Counted from the first letter of the stretch, positions 26,158 through 35,475 are shown. The stretch is 64,000 nucleotides of DNA from Pseudomonas sp. M30-35 (GCF_002163625.1 NZ_CP020892.1:2232001-2296000); one strand, 5' to 3'. Numbers and translations are program-made. The notes: generated by a model not told the origin, from the sequence alone.

Positions 26158-26655
26158 TTAGGCGCGGCGGCGGAACAGCGGCAATGGCTGGTCACTCGAC
26201 GCTTGGTAAACTTCTGAATACTCAGCAAAGGCTTTCAGTGCGTCTTGCGGGTCTTTGTCTTCACGCAGGGCGAAGGCGTCAAAACCGCAACGTTGCAAGG
26301 CAAAAAGCTGGTCGCGCAGTACGTCACCGATTGCGCGAATTTCGCCTTTGTAGCCATAACGTGTGCGCAGCATGTAGGCCGTCGACGAGTGACGGCCGTC
26401 GGTGAAGGCCGGGAAGTTCAGGGCAATGACCTGAAAGTTGTCCAGTTGGTCGGCAATTTCTTCGATCTCTTCACCGGCTTCCAACCAAACGCCCAGGCCG
26501 CCGTCGCGGGCTTTAAGAGCGTGGGCGTGATCAGCCCATAACTCCAACGGCACGATCAGGTCGTCACAGTTGGACAGGCCTTCGAGCGTCGCGTCTTTTG
26601 GCAGCAGGTGCCAGGTTTCGTCGATAATTTGGCCGTTCTTAATTATTCGCTGCAT
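26158..26655 (-). CDS. DUF934 protein linked to sulfite reductase
   Basis: A 165-residue DUF934 family protein (P. aeruginosa PA1837 type), usually found beside the hemoprotein sulfite reductase gene. The sequence shows no cofactor motif; the conserved segment is NFPAFTDGRHSSTAYMLRTRYGYKGEIRAIGDVLRDQL. Its start lies inside the end of cysI (17-base overlap) with AAGGAG just upstream, showing translational coupling. Association with cysI suggests a role in sulfite reductase electron supply or assembly; this is inference from linkage. Confidence 0.88.
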   Translation of the reverse strand: MQRIIKNGQIIDETWHLLPKDATLEGLSNCDDLIVPLELWADHAHALKARDGGLGVWLEAGEEIEEIADQLDNFQVIALNFPAFTDGRHSSTAYMLRTRYGYKGEIRAIGDVLRDQLFALQRCGFDAFALREDKDPQDALKAFAEYSEVYQASSDQPLPLFRRRA

Positions 26656-28297
26656 ATACGCGCTCCTTAAACGGATCGATACCGACGCGGCGGAAGGTGT
26701 CGAGGAAGCTTTCTTCATCATCACGTTTCTCAACGTAAACATTGATGATTTTCTCGATCACGCTGGCTACGTCGTCTTGGGCAAATGCTGGGCCAAGAAT
26801 TTTCGCCAGGCTAGCGTCGCGGCCAGAGCTGCCGCCGAGTGAAATCTGATAGAACTCTTCACCTTTCTTATCGACGCCGAGGATGCCGATGTGGCCAACG
26901 TGGTGGTGACCGCAGGCATTCATGCAGCCGGAGATGTTGAGGTCGATTTCACCAATGTCGAACAGGTAATCGAGGTTATCGAAGCTGCGCTGAATAGCTT
27001 CGGCGATCGGAATCGACTTGGCATTGGCCAGCGAGCAGAAGTCGCCGCCCGGGCAGCAGATGATGTCAGTCAGCAGGCCAACGTTTGGCGTGGCAAAACC
27101 ATACTCCCGCAGCTCGCCCCAAAGGGTGAACAGTTGAGCTTGTTCGATATCAGCCAGAATAATGTTCTGGTTATGGCTGTTACGCACTTCGCCAAAGCTA
27201 TAGCGATCAGCGAGGTCAGCAACAGCATCGAGTTGCTTGTCAGTCAAATCGCCAGGGGCAACGGCGGTTGGCTTGAGTGACAGCGTGACCGCTACATAAC
27301 CTGGCTTCTTGTGGGCAAAGGTATTGCGCTGACGCCAGCGGGCAAACCCTGGGTGCTCAGCATCAAGGGCGGCCAGCTCGGCCTCTTGGTCTTGCAGGGT
27401 CTTGTAGGCTGGGTCGATAAAGTGTGTGGCGACACGTTGCACTTCAGCTTCGGTCAGGGTGGTTGGGCCATCCTTGAGGTGAGCCCACTCGGCGTTGACC
27501 CGTTCAGCAAAAACTTCAGGAGTCAGTGCTTTAACCAGAATCTTGATCCGAGCCTTGTACTTATTGTCACGACGGCCGTAGCGGTTATAAACGCGCAAGA
27601 TAGCGTCTAGATAGCTGATCAAGTGCTGCCACGGCAGGAACTCGTTAATGAAGCTGCCAACGATAGGGGTACGGCCCAAGCCGCCGCCCACTGAAACGCG
27701 GAAACCCAGCTCGCCTGCATCGTTGTTAACGGCTTCAAGGCCGATATCGTGCACTTCAATCGCTGCACGGTCGCTAACGGCGCCGTTTACAGCAATCTTG
27801 AATTTACGCGGCAGGTGGGCGAATTCCGGGTGGAATGTCGACCACTGACGAATGATTTCGCACCATGGGCGCGGATCAATCAATTCGTCTTTGGCAACAC
27901 CGGCAAATTGGTCGGTGGTGGTATTGCGGATACAGTTGCCGCTGGTTTGGATCGCGTGCATTTGCACGGTGGACAGCTCAGCAAGTATCTCTGGGATATC
28001 TTCCAGTTCACACCAGTTGAACTGTACGTTCTGACGAGTGCTGATGTGCGCATAGCCTTTGTCGTAATCACGGGCAATGGTTGCCAGCTTACGGACTTGC
28101 TTTGAAGAGAGCAGGCCATAAGGTACCGCGATACGCAGCATTGGCGCATAACGCTGGATATACAGACCGTTTTGCAGGCGTAGCGGGCGGAATTCAGCCT
28201 CGCTCAGTTCGCCAGCCAAATAACGGGTTGTTTGATCACGGAACTGCTTAACGCGGTCCTCAATGATGGTTTGATCGTACTGGTCGTAAACGTACAT
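26639..28297 (-). CDS. cysI: Sulfite reductase hemoprotein (siroheme, 4Fe-4S)
   Basis: A 552-residue siroheme enzyme of the nitrite/sulfite reductase family, equivalent to P. aeruginosa PA1838. It reduces sulfite to sulfide in cysteine synthesis. Two ferredoxin-like half-domains are visible, and the 4Fe-4S/siroheme cysteines are Cys-x5-Cys in CCPGGDFCSLAN followed by Cys-x3-Cys in GCMNACGHHH. It has no flavoprotein (CysJ) neighbour; DUF934 follows with overlap. A nitrite-reducing activity cannot be excluded from sequence alone, which matters because nirBD is missing from the nitrate cluster. Confidence 0.9.
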   Translation of the reverse strand: MYVYDQYDQTIIEDRVKQFRDQTTRYLAGELSEAEFRPLRLQNGLYIQRYAPMLRIAVPYGLLSSKQVRKLATIARDYDKGYAHISTRQNVQFNWCELEDIPEILAELSTVQMHAIQTSGNCIRNTTTDQFAGVAKDELIDPRPWCEIIRQWSTFHPEFAHLPRKFKIAVNGAVSDRAAIEVHDIGLEAVNNDAGELGFRVSVGGGLGRTPIVGSFINEFLPWQHLISYLDAILRVYNRYGRRDNKYKARIKILVKALTPEVFAERVNAEWAHLKDGPTTLTEAEVQRVATHFIDPAYKTLQDQEAELAALDAEHPGFARWRQRNTFAHKKPGYVAVTLSLKPTAVAPGDLTDKQLDAVADLADRYSFGEVRNSHNQNIILADIEQAQLFTLWGELREYGFATPNVGLLTDIICCPGGDFCSLANAKSIPIAEAIQRSFDNLDYLFDIGEIDLNISGCMNACGHHHVGHIGILGVDKKGEEFYQISLGGSSGRDASLAKILGPAFAQDDVASVIEKIINVYVEKRDDEESFLDTFRRVGIDPFKERVYAANN

Positions 28298-28629
28298 GAC
28301 GGGTCCTGTTATCAGGCTGCATAGCTTCTATTCATGATTATTATGATTTGCTGTCGGTAATCTAAGGTGACAGTCAATCGGTCAAACGCATTTAGCGAAA
28401 AGCACAAATAGCTATTTACAGCAAAACTGCGCGCACGGCCGCGCACTCCGACGGAGGCGTTGGAAGATACCAGTTCAGGGTTATACGCAAAAGTGATGTT
28501 TCAATATATGGAAAGAACTTAAAGCTCTAAGCCTCTGTGGATGCATAACCGCAGAGCTTGAGCAAATCGCATACCTGGTCTTTACTCAAGGGCGAATCAG
28601 GCATAATCATAATAACTGCGGGGGTGCCC
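28298..28629. other. Divergent intergenic region, cysI / small membrane protein
   Basis: About 330 bases without a longer gene. It holds the cysI promoter on one side and that of the 37-residue protein on the other (a CATAAT -10 like box near 28600). A stem CTCTGTGG/CCGCAGAG (28533-28556, one G-T pair) is visible. No riboswitch or RNA gene is recognised. Confidence 0.45.
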
Positions 28630-28743
28630 ATGAATGATCAAATCGAGCCGGATTCGGCCGACAGTGCTATCGATGCCAAGGCAATTTTTGTCTTGATCAT
28701 TATTGCTGTGGCGACCGCTGTGTACTGGGTGAGCCATCAGTAA
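28630..28743 (+). CDS. 37-residue single-pass membrane protein
   Basis: A tiny protein starting MNDQIEPDSADSAIDAK with one strong hydrophobic helix (AIFVLIIIAVATAVYW) and a short tail VSHQ. The ATG at 28630 is chosen because a GGGGG ribosome site precedes it; upstream in-frame starts have none. It is followed by a clear terminator. I recall similar short acidic-N-terminus membrane proteins in other Pseudomonas near cysI, but know no function. Confidence 0.6.
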   Translation: MNDQIEPDSADSAIDAKAIFVLIIIAVATAVYWVSHQ

Positions 28744-28781
28744 ACAAGTTAACGTTAGTTCATAACAACGCGCTAGTTAAG

Positions 28782-28816
28782 AGCAATAAGCCGCGCTTTT
28801 GTGCGGCTTATTGTTC
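28782..28816. terminator. Terminator after the small membrane protein
   Basis: Perfect arms AGCAATAAGCCGC / GCGGCTTATTG(T)T around an 8-base T-rich loop. The flanks are only weakly A/T-rich, and it may also serve the converging DUF2970 gene. Confidence 0.75.
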
Positions 28817-28881
28817 TGCGCTGTTCACGCGGATTGTCCTGCCTGGGTGCTGCGCCGTCTTACAGAGGCGGCAGCTTTTGG

Positions 28882-29100
28882 TCAAACGCCTGAGAAGTAC
28901 AGGACCAGTTGTACGATACCTGCGATCAGCAAAACGAAACATGCCGTGAATAGCACACCCAGTATTATAAATTGACGCGGCTTACCACGACTGAAGTCGC
29001 GACTCCGGTTTTTGCCGCTTTGTACGCCAAATGCAGCGGCTAAAACGCTGTGCAGCATTTCCCAAGTAGTTAGCGGCTTATCATCTTGCTCGTCACCCAT
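28882..29100 (-). CDS. DUF2970 small membrane protein
   Basis: A 72-residue protein with the DUF2970 pattern: an N-terminal segment TTWEMLHSVLAAAFGVQSGKNRSRDF, then one C-terminal transmembrane helix (FIILGVLFTACFVLLIAGIVQL, about residues 47-68). The start at 29100 has AAGGAG seven bases upstream. Function unknown; a single-pass inner-membrane protein by topology. Confidence 0.78.
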   Translation of the reverse strand: MGDEQDDKPLTTWEMLHSVLAAAFGVQSGKNRSRDFSRGKPRQFIILGVLFTACFVLLIAGIVQLVLYFSGV

Positions 29101-29206
29101 AAATGGCTCCTTGCTCATGAGTGTGGTTTTCACTGAGTTTAGCTGTTTATTGGTAAGCCAAGCGCAGAGGCTTGCGCTATGGCGTTTTGGCCGATAGCGA
29201 TATTGC

Positions 29207-29680
29207 TTAACTGACAGCGAGCACGGGCTGGCAATCAACTGTGGTCAACACCGAGTTGGCAATAAAGCATTGATCATGGGCTTTATGGTGCAATTCGGTG
29301 AGTTGCTCGTGGGTTGGGTTTTTGTCGGCTGCAAAGGTCACGCGCGGGAACAGTGTCACTCGGGTCATGGCTATTCGGCCTTGTGCGTTCTTAGCCATTA
29401 GCCCAACTGGGTTGTCCTCATACTCATCGACTTCAAAACCCTGCTTGGCTGCAATACCTAAAAACCAAAGCATGTGGCAGCTTGATAATGAGGCGACAAA
29501 CGCCTCTTCAGGGTCGACTGCAGCGGGGTCAGAATAGGGCAGTGGTACAACGTGCGGAGAAGAGGATGCAGGCACCTGTGCGCCACCATCGAACAGCCAG
29601 CTGTGGGCTCGGCTATAGCGATTATTCAAGAAGTTTTGGGTGCCGCGTTGCCACATAACTTTAGCTGTGTATTCACTCAT
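29207..29680 (-). CDS. OsmC/Ohr family protein
   Basis: A 157-residue OsmC-like protein. It keeps the two peroxidatic cysteines of the family, in SSCHMLWF (about residue 74) and DQCFIAN (about 140), so thiol-dependent reduction of organic hydroperoxides is likely. The start at 29680 follows GGGAG. It is transcribed away from the GGDEF/EAL gene. The sub-class (Ohr, OsmC or YhfA-like) is not settled by motifs alone. Confidence 0.82.
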   Translation of the reverse strand: MSEYTAKVMWQRGTQNFLNNRYSRAHSWLFDGGAQVPASSSPHVVPLPYSDPAAVDPEEAFVASLSSCHMLWFLGIAAKQGFEVDEYEDNPVGLMAKNAQGRIAMTRVTLFPRVTFAADKNPTHEQLTELHHKAHDQCFIANSVLTTVDCQPVLAVS

Positions 29681-29839
29681 TTGAGCTCCCTGATCTTGGC
29701 TATGGAGTGAGAGGTAAACCTTACACCATCGGCATGCGGCAGAGTTTGAGTTAGAGTGTCTAACAAGCAGGAGCAAGTCCGGTGACGCAGTATAAGGCGC
29801 TCGGCCGGCTCGGCAGGGAAGCAACGTCATGCAGGAGGC

Positions 29840-32800
29840 ATGCGCTTGATATCACGCACCTCACCACTCGCGTTGATGGACGCATTGAGTTCGATCGTCC
29901 AAATTCAACTGTCCAAAGCACTCGCTCAATCACTTAGCGTTCTAGTGCTGGAGCTAAAAAAATGTGCGCTGAAAGCATTCTCCAATCAAGATGCGCAGGA
30001 CTTCGACGAGGCCGTCGACTTTTGTGATCTTCACGGTCCAAAGTTGGTCCGTGAGTGCGTGAAGACTATTCAACGTGGCCTGTCGTTAACCCCCAGTCTT
30101 GGGCGGCAGGTACAGGCAGGCAATGAAGAGCTGGCACTGGTTGAGTATTCAAAGTTTGAAGCCCAACTGCTGGTGGACACGGTTGTGCGCAATGTTCGTG
30201 AGACCTTATCCGAGCATGAGCTGAACGCATGCGGTTGTTATAGTCAGTTTATTGGATGGCACATTGCGAATGCGGATAACCCATTTTCGCTCGACTATTT
30301 GCTTCTTGGCTGGCTGAAGGCTTTCAATCTTGAGGCATGGCCTGAGTCGGTTCGGAATGTGTTTCTAGCTCAGGTGTGTGCGCTCCTGCCGCAGTCATTG
30401 GCTGCCTATTTCAAGGCACTCTCAGCAGAGTTCGCCTTACAACAGATCTCGCCTCTTTTGTCTTCCTCAGCTTTTGCAATCAATGAAAAGCGTGATGTGG
30501 TTGGTGAGGCCAGTCGACAATCAGACCCTGAGGAAACGCTGAGCGTTATTCAGTGCTTGGTTCTTAAAAGCATATTGCACTGCCAGCCACCGGCCCATGG
30601 TTGGACAGCCAACAGTCTGTTGCAAAGTCTTGAAAGTAAAGGTTTTTACTTAAACCAACGTCAGCGTGAAGACACGCACTTGGTCAGTGGCGTGTTTCAG
30701 TCATTGCAGCAAGAGCCGGTCATGGTCGAGGGGCTAAAACCCGCACTGCAGAAGCTTTTGCTGCCCGTGCTGGACGTCACGCTTAGAGAGTCCGGGGCGC
30801 TCTCGGATGAAAACCATCCAGTGCGCGGCAGCCTTGATCGCTTGCTGCAGCTTGCAGGTGGGTGTGCGCTGCCTAACCAGTCATTAGAGGCGCGTGTAGA
30901 TACTTTAATGGGCCGCTTGGTGACTAATCACCAAGGGAATAGCCATTCATTCTTGACGTTAAATACAGAGCTTGAAGAGCTGATTGAGCTTCAGCAGCGC
31001 AGTTATCGGCGGCGTATCGAACGGGTTGTACAAGTCTACCGCGGCCAAGAAACCTTGCTTGAGGCCAGGCGTGATGTCGACCAAGAGTTGAGTGAAGCAC
31101 TTGGGGCGCATCCGCCAAAGCTATTGCTTCAATGGTTACAAATGGGCTGGCGTGACTTGCTAGTACATAAGCGGATACGTGCAGGCCGCGACAATATTTC
31201 GTGGCTGACGGACTTGGATCTTACTCGCAGGCTGGCAGATTACCTGCTCTCACCAACGTCAAGATGCAGCCTGGATGAAAGTTACACGCGCGAACGGGAT
31301 GTCGATGATCTGGTGGCGACCATTTACTGGCAACTGGATGAGTTCGGTATCGCTAATGCAGGCGGCAAACGGATCCTGGAAAAACTACGCGAGCAGATAG
31401 TGTCGGCGCAGGTTGTCGAGTTGGGTCAACTATGTGCGCCGCATACACCGAGTTTTCAGGCTTCCCCTGAGTTACAAGATTGCATTGAGAGCCTTGAGGA
31501 AGGGGACTGGCTGCAAGATGCAGATGGCCAAGCACTGCAGTTAATTTGGCGCAGTGTAAATAAAGACCGCTATTTATTGGTCGATAACAAAGGCGCGCAA
31601 GTGAGCGACCTAGCCAACGTTGAGTTGCGTGAGCGTGTCGCTAAAGGACAGCTTCAGGTCGAGCAAAGTGGTAGCCGTAATCAAGGTGTCGTCCAGCGCA
31701 CGCTGCAAGACCTTGTGGGCCGCCTGTACCGGGAAATTGCTTATACTCGCAGCCATGACGAGCTAACCGGTCTCCTCAATCGTCAGAGCTTTGCAGGGCT
31801 GGTCGCGAAAAGCTTGGCGTGCACAAGTAACACTGCCTATTTTATTGCGCAGGTCGACCAGTTTGGTGTGCTCAATAGCCATGGGGGGTTAATGGCGGGC
31901 GATGCCTGCCTTAAACATGTTGCACTGGCGCTCGAACAAGTATTGCCCAATACAGGGTCATGCGCACGCCTTGGCAGTGGCGAGTTCGCAGCAATGATTC
32001 CCGACTGTGATGAGGTTAGCGCTTACGCATTAGCTGAAACGCTACGTGTTTCCATAGCCGGGAAAACGTTCCATTGGCAGGATCAAAGCCATGCTATCAG
32101 CCTGAGTATTGGTGTCGCGCAACGCGTTGAAAGTGATGATGTGGCTAGCGTATTCAGCCATTTGTACGCAGCGTGCAACCTGGCGAAAGAGTCAGGCCGC
32201 AATCAGGTTCATCGCTTAAGCGCTTCTGCATATGATGAGCGCGTAAGGCTATCGGCGATCGCCGCTCGGGTCGACGACATCATCAAGCGTGAAGATATTT
32301 CTTTACGTGTTCAGCAAATTGCCAGAGCTGAGATTGACTCGCTTGAACTGCCTCATTACGAGCTGTTGCTGGTGATGGAGAACGAATTACCATTACATGA
32401 TTTCATTGCGGCTGCCGAGCGTTATAACCGCATGGGCAAGGTCGATCGCTGGGTGCTCGTGCGCGCATTTAGCCAGCTCGAAAAAGCGCCTGACCTGTGG
32501 AGCCGCTGCTCATCGATTTCGATCAATTTATCGGGCAATAGTTTAAATGATGAGGGGTTGCTGGGTTTTATTCAGGGACTCTTCACACGCTACGCGATTG
32601 AACCTCGGCGCATTTGTTTTGAAATTACCGAAACCGCAGCTGTTGCCAGCCTGGTACGGGTTGCTAACCTGATCCGTCAGCTGCAACAGCTTGGATGTTC
32701 GTTTGCGCTTGATGATTTTGGGGTCGGCTTTTCGTCGTTCGATTACCTCAAGCGCTTGCCTGTCGATATCGTCAAGATTGATGGCAGCTTTGTACGCGAG

Positions 32801-32998
32801 ATTACTCATTCACATAGCGACCTGGCAATGGTTCGGTCGATCAATGAAATTGCCCATGCATTGGGTCGAGTTACGGTTGCTGAGTACGTTGAGGATCAAG
32901 CGACTCGTCAGTTATTGATCGAAATAGGCGTGGATTTTGTCCAAGGCTATGGCGTGCAAATGCCGCGTAGTTTTCTTGGCTTGCTGTCCAATATATGA
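29840..32998 (+). CDS. DUF1631-GGDEF-EAL protein (cyclic-di-GMP signalling)
   Basis: A 1052-residue protein. The first about 620 residues resemble DUF1631; a GGDEF domain (about 640-795) and an EAL domain (about 820-1050) follow. The cyclase signature is degenerate: LGSGEF replaces GG(D/E)EF, so cyclase activity is unlikely. The EAL domain starts YELLLVMEN, losing the usual Arg of ExLxR. It keeps ITETAAV, LDDFGVGFSSF, VKIDGS, AEYVED and VQGYG, so phosphodiesterase activity remains possible. AGGAGG at 29833-29838 is only one base from this ATG but seven from the in-frame TTG at 29846, which may be the real start. Confidence 0.85.
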   Translation: MRLISRTSPLALMDALSSIVQIQLSKALAQSLSVLVLELKKCALKAFSNQDAQDFDEAVDFCDLHGPKLVRECVKTIQRGLSLTPSLGRQVQAGNEELALVEYSKFEAQLLVDTVVRNVRETLSEHELNACGCYSQFIGWHIANADNPFSLDYLLLGWLKAFNLEAWPESVRNVFLAQVCALLPQSLAAYFKALSAEFALQQISPLLSSSAFAINEKRDVVGEASRQSDPEETLSVIQCLVLKSILHCQPPAHGWTANSLLQSLESKGFYLNQRQREDTHLVSGVFQSLQQEPVMVEGLKPALQKLLLPVLDVTLRESGALSDENHPVRGSLDRLLQLAGGCALPNQSLEARVDTLMGRLVTNHQGNSHSFLTLNTELEELIELQQRSYRRRIERVVQVYRGQETLLEARRDVDQELSEALGAHPPKLLLQWLQMGWRDLLVHKRIRAGRDNISWLTDLDLTRRLADYLLSPTSRCSLDESYTRERDVDDLVATIYWQLDEFGIANAGGKRILEKLREQIVSAQVVELGQLCAPHTPSFQASPELQDCIESLEEGDWLQDADGQALQLIWRSVNKDRYLLVDNKGAQVSDLANVELRERVAKGQLQVEQSGSRNQGVVQRTLQDLVGRLYREIAYTRSHDELTGLLNRQSFAGLVAKSLACTSNTAYFIAQVDQFGVLNSHGGLMAGDACLKHVALALEQVLPNTGSCARLGSGEFAAMIPDCDEVSAYALAETLRVSIAGKTFHWQDQSHAISLSIGVAQRVESDDVASVFSHLYAACNLAKESGRNQVHRLSASAYDERVRLSAIAARVDDIIKREDISLRVQQIARAEIDSLELPHYELLLVMENELPLHDFIAAAERYNRMGKVDRWVLVRAFSQLEKAPDLWSRCSSISINLSGNSLNDEGLLGFIQGLFTRYAIEPRRICFEITETAAVASLVRVANLIRQLQQLGCSFALDDFGVGFSSFDYLKRLPVDIVKIDGSFVREITHSHSDLAMVRSINEIAHALGRVTVAEYVEDQATRQLLIEIGVDFVQGYGVQMPRSFLGLLSNI

Positions 32999-33125
32999 CG
33001 ACAAGCACGGCACTGTGACGAAGCACCGCGATGTATTTGTGCTATCAACGTAATAAGCGCTTTGGGCTTGTGTCGACAGATTTGCCCATGGATAGTAGGC
33101 ATTCAATTTTTCGGTATTGATCGCT

Positions 33126-34055
33126 ATGGATTCGACGCAAGTCAACTACGCAAACTTCCGTGCTGCCTGGGTCGCCCAGGCTCAAGCAAACCCTTGGGTC
33201 ACGGCTGGTTTTTTTGGCGCATTGTTGGCGATTGTCTATCTGTTGGTCTCAACCGTGGTCAACACCGCAGCTGGCGAGCACGCTGAGCGTCTACGCTATG
33301 CTTTTTATGCCGGTAGTGCAGGTTTTCTGGCGACGGCTTTGGGCGCGGTATTAGCGGTAGCACTTAAGCAGATCAGCAGCCGTACACAGGACTGTATGCT
33401 CGGTTTTGCTGCTGGAATGATGCTTGCCGCGAGCTCCTTCTCGCTGATTTTACCAGGGCTGGATGCTGCAAAAGACATAACCGGCAGTAGCCTGCTCTCG
33501 GCTACAACCGTTGTTCTTGGGCTAGGTTTAGGCACGCTGCTAATGCTTGGGCTGGATCATTTTACCCCGCATGAACATGAAAGCACCGGGCCTTGCGGAC
33601 CTAACTCCGAACGAATCAATCGGGTCTGGTTATTCATCTTTGCAATCACGCTGCACAATTTGCCGGAAGGCATGGCCATGGGGGTTGGCTTTGCAGGTGG
33701 CGATTTTAGCGTTGGCATACCGTTGGCCAGTGCCATTTCGATTCAAGACATACCTGAAGGCCTGGCTGTCGCCCTGGCGCTGCGCACTACTGGACTGTCG
33801 ACACTCCCAGCGGCACTGATCGCAATCGCAACCGGTCTGATGGAACCCATTGGTGCATTGATTGGCGTAGGTATCTCAAGCGGTTATGCCTTGGCTTATC
33901 CGCTAAGTCTGAGCCTGGCGGCAGGCGCCATGTTGTTCGTGGTGTCCCATGAAATCATTCCGGAAACGCACCGCAATGGCCATCAAACCAGTGCCACTAT
34001 GGGCTTGATGGGCGGTTTTGCGCTGATGATGTTTCTCGATACGGCCTTAGCCTGA
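33126..34055 (+). CDS. ZIP family (GufA-like) metal transporter
   Basis: A 309-residue inner-membrane protein with about eight helices. The ZIP signature pair is in helices IV and V: LHNLPEGMAMG (about residue 178) and IQDIPEGLAVA (about 202), supplying the metal-binding His, Asn, Asp and Glu residues. A loop HFTPHEHE between the third and fourth helices is a likely metal-sensing stretch. It probably imports Zn or related divalent ions. The ATG at 33126 is preferred to a TTG three codons earlier; neither has a strong ribosome site. Confidence 0.85.
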   Translation: MDSTQVNYANFRAAWVAQAQANPWVTAGFFGALLAIVYLLVSTVVNTAAGEHAERLRYAFYAGSAGFLATALGAVLAVALKQISSRTQDCMLGFAAGMMLAASSFSLILPGLDAAKDITGSSLLSATTVVLGLGLGTLLMLGLDHFTPHEHESTGPCGPNSERINRVWLFIFAITLHNLPEGMAMGVGFAGGDFSVGIPLASAISIQDIPEGLAVALALRTTGLSTLPAALIAIATGLMEPIGALIGVGISSGYALAYPLSLSLAAGAMLFVVSHEIIPETHRNGHQTSATMGLMGGFALMMFLDTALA

Positions 34056-34075
34056 TTGCGCGCCCTGATCGAGAC

Positions 34076-34588
34076 TCAAGCAATCACGCAGGCCATATGT
34101 ATTTTGCTGAGGTAATGGCCGTTGAAGGCTATGGCCATTGGCTCAATACCAAACTGCTTAAATCCGCAGCTTTGGTACAGGGCAATTGCTGCAGGATTAG
34201 TTTCACTGACGGTCAGTTGCATTAGCTTGAGACCGTTGCGATTGCTTGCCAACAGCAGGGCTTGCTCAACTAATTGGCGAGCCAGCCCTTGGCCACGATG
34301 AGCTTCAACAACGTATAAGCCAAACAGCGTGGCTTTATGTCGGGTTTTTTCCTGGCTTTTGAAAGAGACGCCAACTACCGCACAAAGCTTGCCTTGGTCG
34401 TCGTGCGCGCCCAGAACCACTGAATGGGGTTGTGGTGCATCGCTAAGCCGAGCTTGCCACCAAGCCAATGGTTTTTTTTCACGCTCGTGTGTTGTCGAGG
34501 TGAATGCATCTGGGTGCGCGCTGTAGGCGGCAAGCATCAGCGATCGATAAGTCTGAGCATCAACTGGTTTTAGTGGGCGAATCAGCAT
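34076..34588 (-). CDS. GNAT family N-acetyltransferase
   Basis: A 170-residue acetyltransferase. The acetyl-CoA binding motif A is LYVVEAHRGQGLARQLVEQAL (about residues 91-111, containing the R-G-Q-G-L-A loop), and the C-terminal NPAAIALYQSCGFKQFG is the typical motif B. The substrate is unknown. A TTG ten codons upstream is an alternative start. It ends convergently, 20 bases from the ZIP gene. Confidence 0.82.
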   Translation of the reverse strand: MLIRPLKPVDAQTYRSLMLAAYSAHPDAFTSTTHEREKKPLAWWQARLSDAPQPHSVVLGAHDDQGKLCAVVGVSFKSQEKTRHKATLFGLYVVEAHRGQGLARQLVEQALLLASNRNGLKLMQLTVSETNPAAIALYQSCGFKQFGIEPMAIAFNGHYLSKIHMACVIA

Positions 34589-34696
34589 TTGGCAGTCTGT
34601 GAGCTGAATGAAGGGCAATTAACCCATGTGTAGCAGGGCTATTCAAGCCAGTGACAATGACTGTTTATTTCCAGTGCCGGCAGCGTGCTTAACCAA

Positions 34697-34933
34697 CTAT
34701 TTAAGCTGTTTTAGGTGATGAGCAAGGTCTTGTTTCTGGGTCTCCAGTTGTTTATCGGTTAATTGACTGTTGTCGGCAACCGCTTGGAGTTGGCGCAGGA
34801 TTTCAGCTTGCTGCTGTTCCTTATTGCGCAGCGCTTCAGTACGTTGAGTGATGCGCCGTAGTACGCAATAGAACACAATCAGTGCGACGACGCAGAGTAT
34901 CAACAACAGAAAATAAACAGTATTTAGCGACAA
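34697..34933 (-). CDS. Small membrane-anchored coiled-coil protein
   Basis: A 78-residue protein with an N-terminal transmembrane helix (VYFLLLILCVVALIVFYCVL, about residues 6-25) and a Gln/Glu/Lys-rich helical tail (about 28-78) likely to form a coiled coil. The start is a TTG preceded by AAAGG; no ATG or GTG lies in frame. No family recognised; topology suggests a scaffold or interaction role, which is inference. Confidence 0.55.
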   Translation of the reverse strand: MSLNTVYFLLLILCVVALIVFYCVLRRITQRTEALRNKEQQQAEILRQLQAVADNSQLTDKQLETQKQDLAHHLKQLK

Positions 34934-35114
34934 ACCATGCGCCTTTGAGTGCGAAGTGAACCTGTAGTTTAGCGGTTGCCAGCAGGCTTTTACGCGACTT
35001 GTAGCGCAAACAGGCTGATCCTGGGCTCAACAGTTTATTTTTAATCACGCACGCAAACAGCTATTCCCGACATATAATAGCCATTGGTTTGCTTATAGCT
35101 GCGTGGAGCGGTCG

Positions 35115-35417
35115 ATGAAATTCATACATCAGCGTGAACATCTCAATGAAGACGATCTTGTCGTTATCGAGTGCTCACAAACCTGCAATATCCGTCTGAT
35201 GAACGACGCGAATTTCCGCAGTTTTAAAAACGGTGGTCGTCATACCTATCACGGCGGTGCATTTGATAAATTCCCGGTGCGCATCACTGTGCCGAGCAGT
35301 GGCTTCTGGAACATCACCATCGACACGGTTTCGCGCAAGGCGATCAGCGTGACACGTAAGCCTACGCTCAAGCATTCGATCAAACTGGTTCGCCGTTCTG
35401 AGTCGAAATTCAGCTAA
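35115..35417 (+). CDS. DUF1883 family protein
   Basis: A 100-residue protein of the DUF1883 type, beta-rich, with conserved NIRLMNDANFRSFKNGGRHTYHGGAFDKFPV (about residues 26-56). The domain occurs alone in many Proteobacteria and its function is unknown to me. The start at 35115 has GGAG in front. The gene ends at a strong terminator shared with metH. Confidence 0.8.
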   Translation: MKFIHQREHLNEDDLVVIECSQTCNIRLMNDANFRSFKNGGRHTYHGGAFDKFPVRITVPSSGFWNITIDTVSRKAISVTRKPTLKHSIKLVRRSESKFS

Positions 35418-35433
35418 GGCTGACGATAGGTAG

Positions 35434-35462
35434 AAAAAAAGCCCGCATATGCGGGCTTTTTT
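35434..35462. terminator. Bidirectional terminator between DUF1883 gene and metH
   Basis: Perfect palindrome AAAAAAGCCCGCA / TGCGGGCTTTTTT with A and T runs on both sides, lying between the two converging genes. Confidence 0.93.
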
Positions 35463-35475
35463 GGGGCTGACGACT

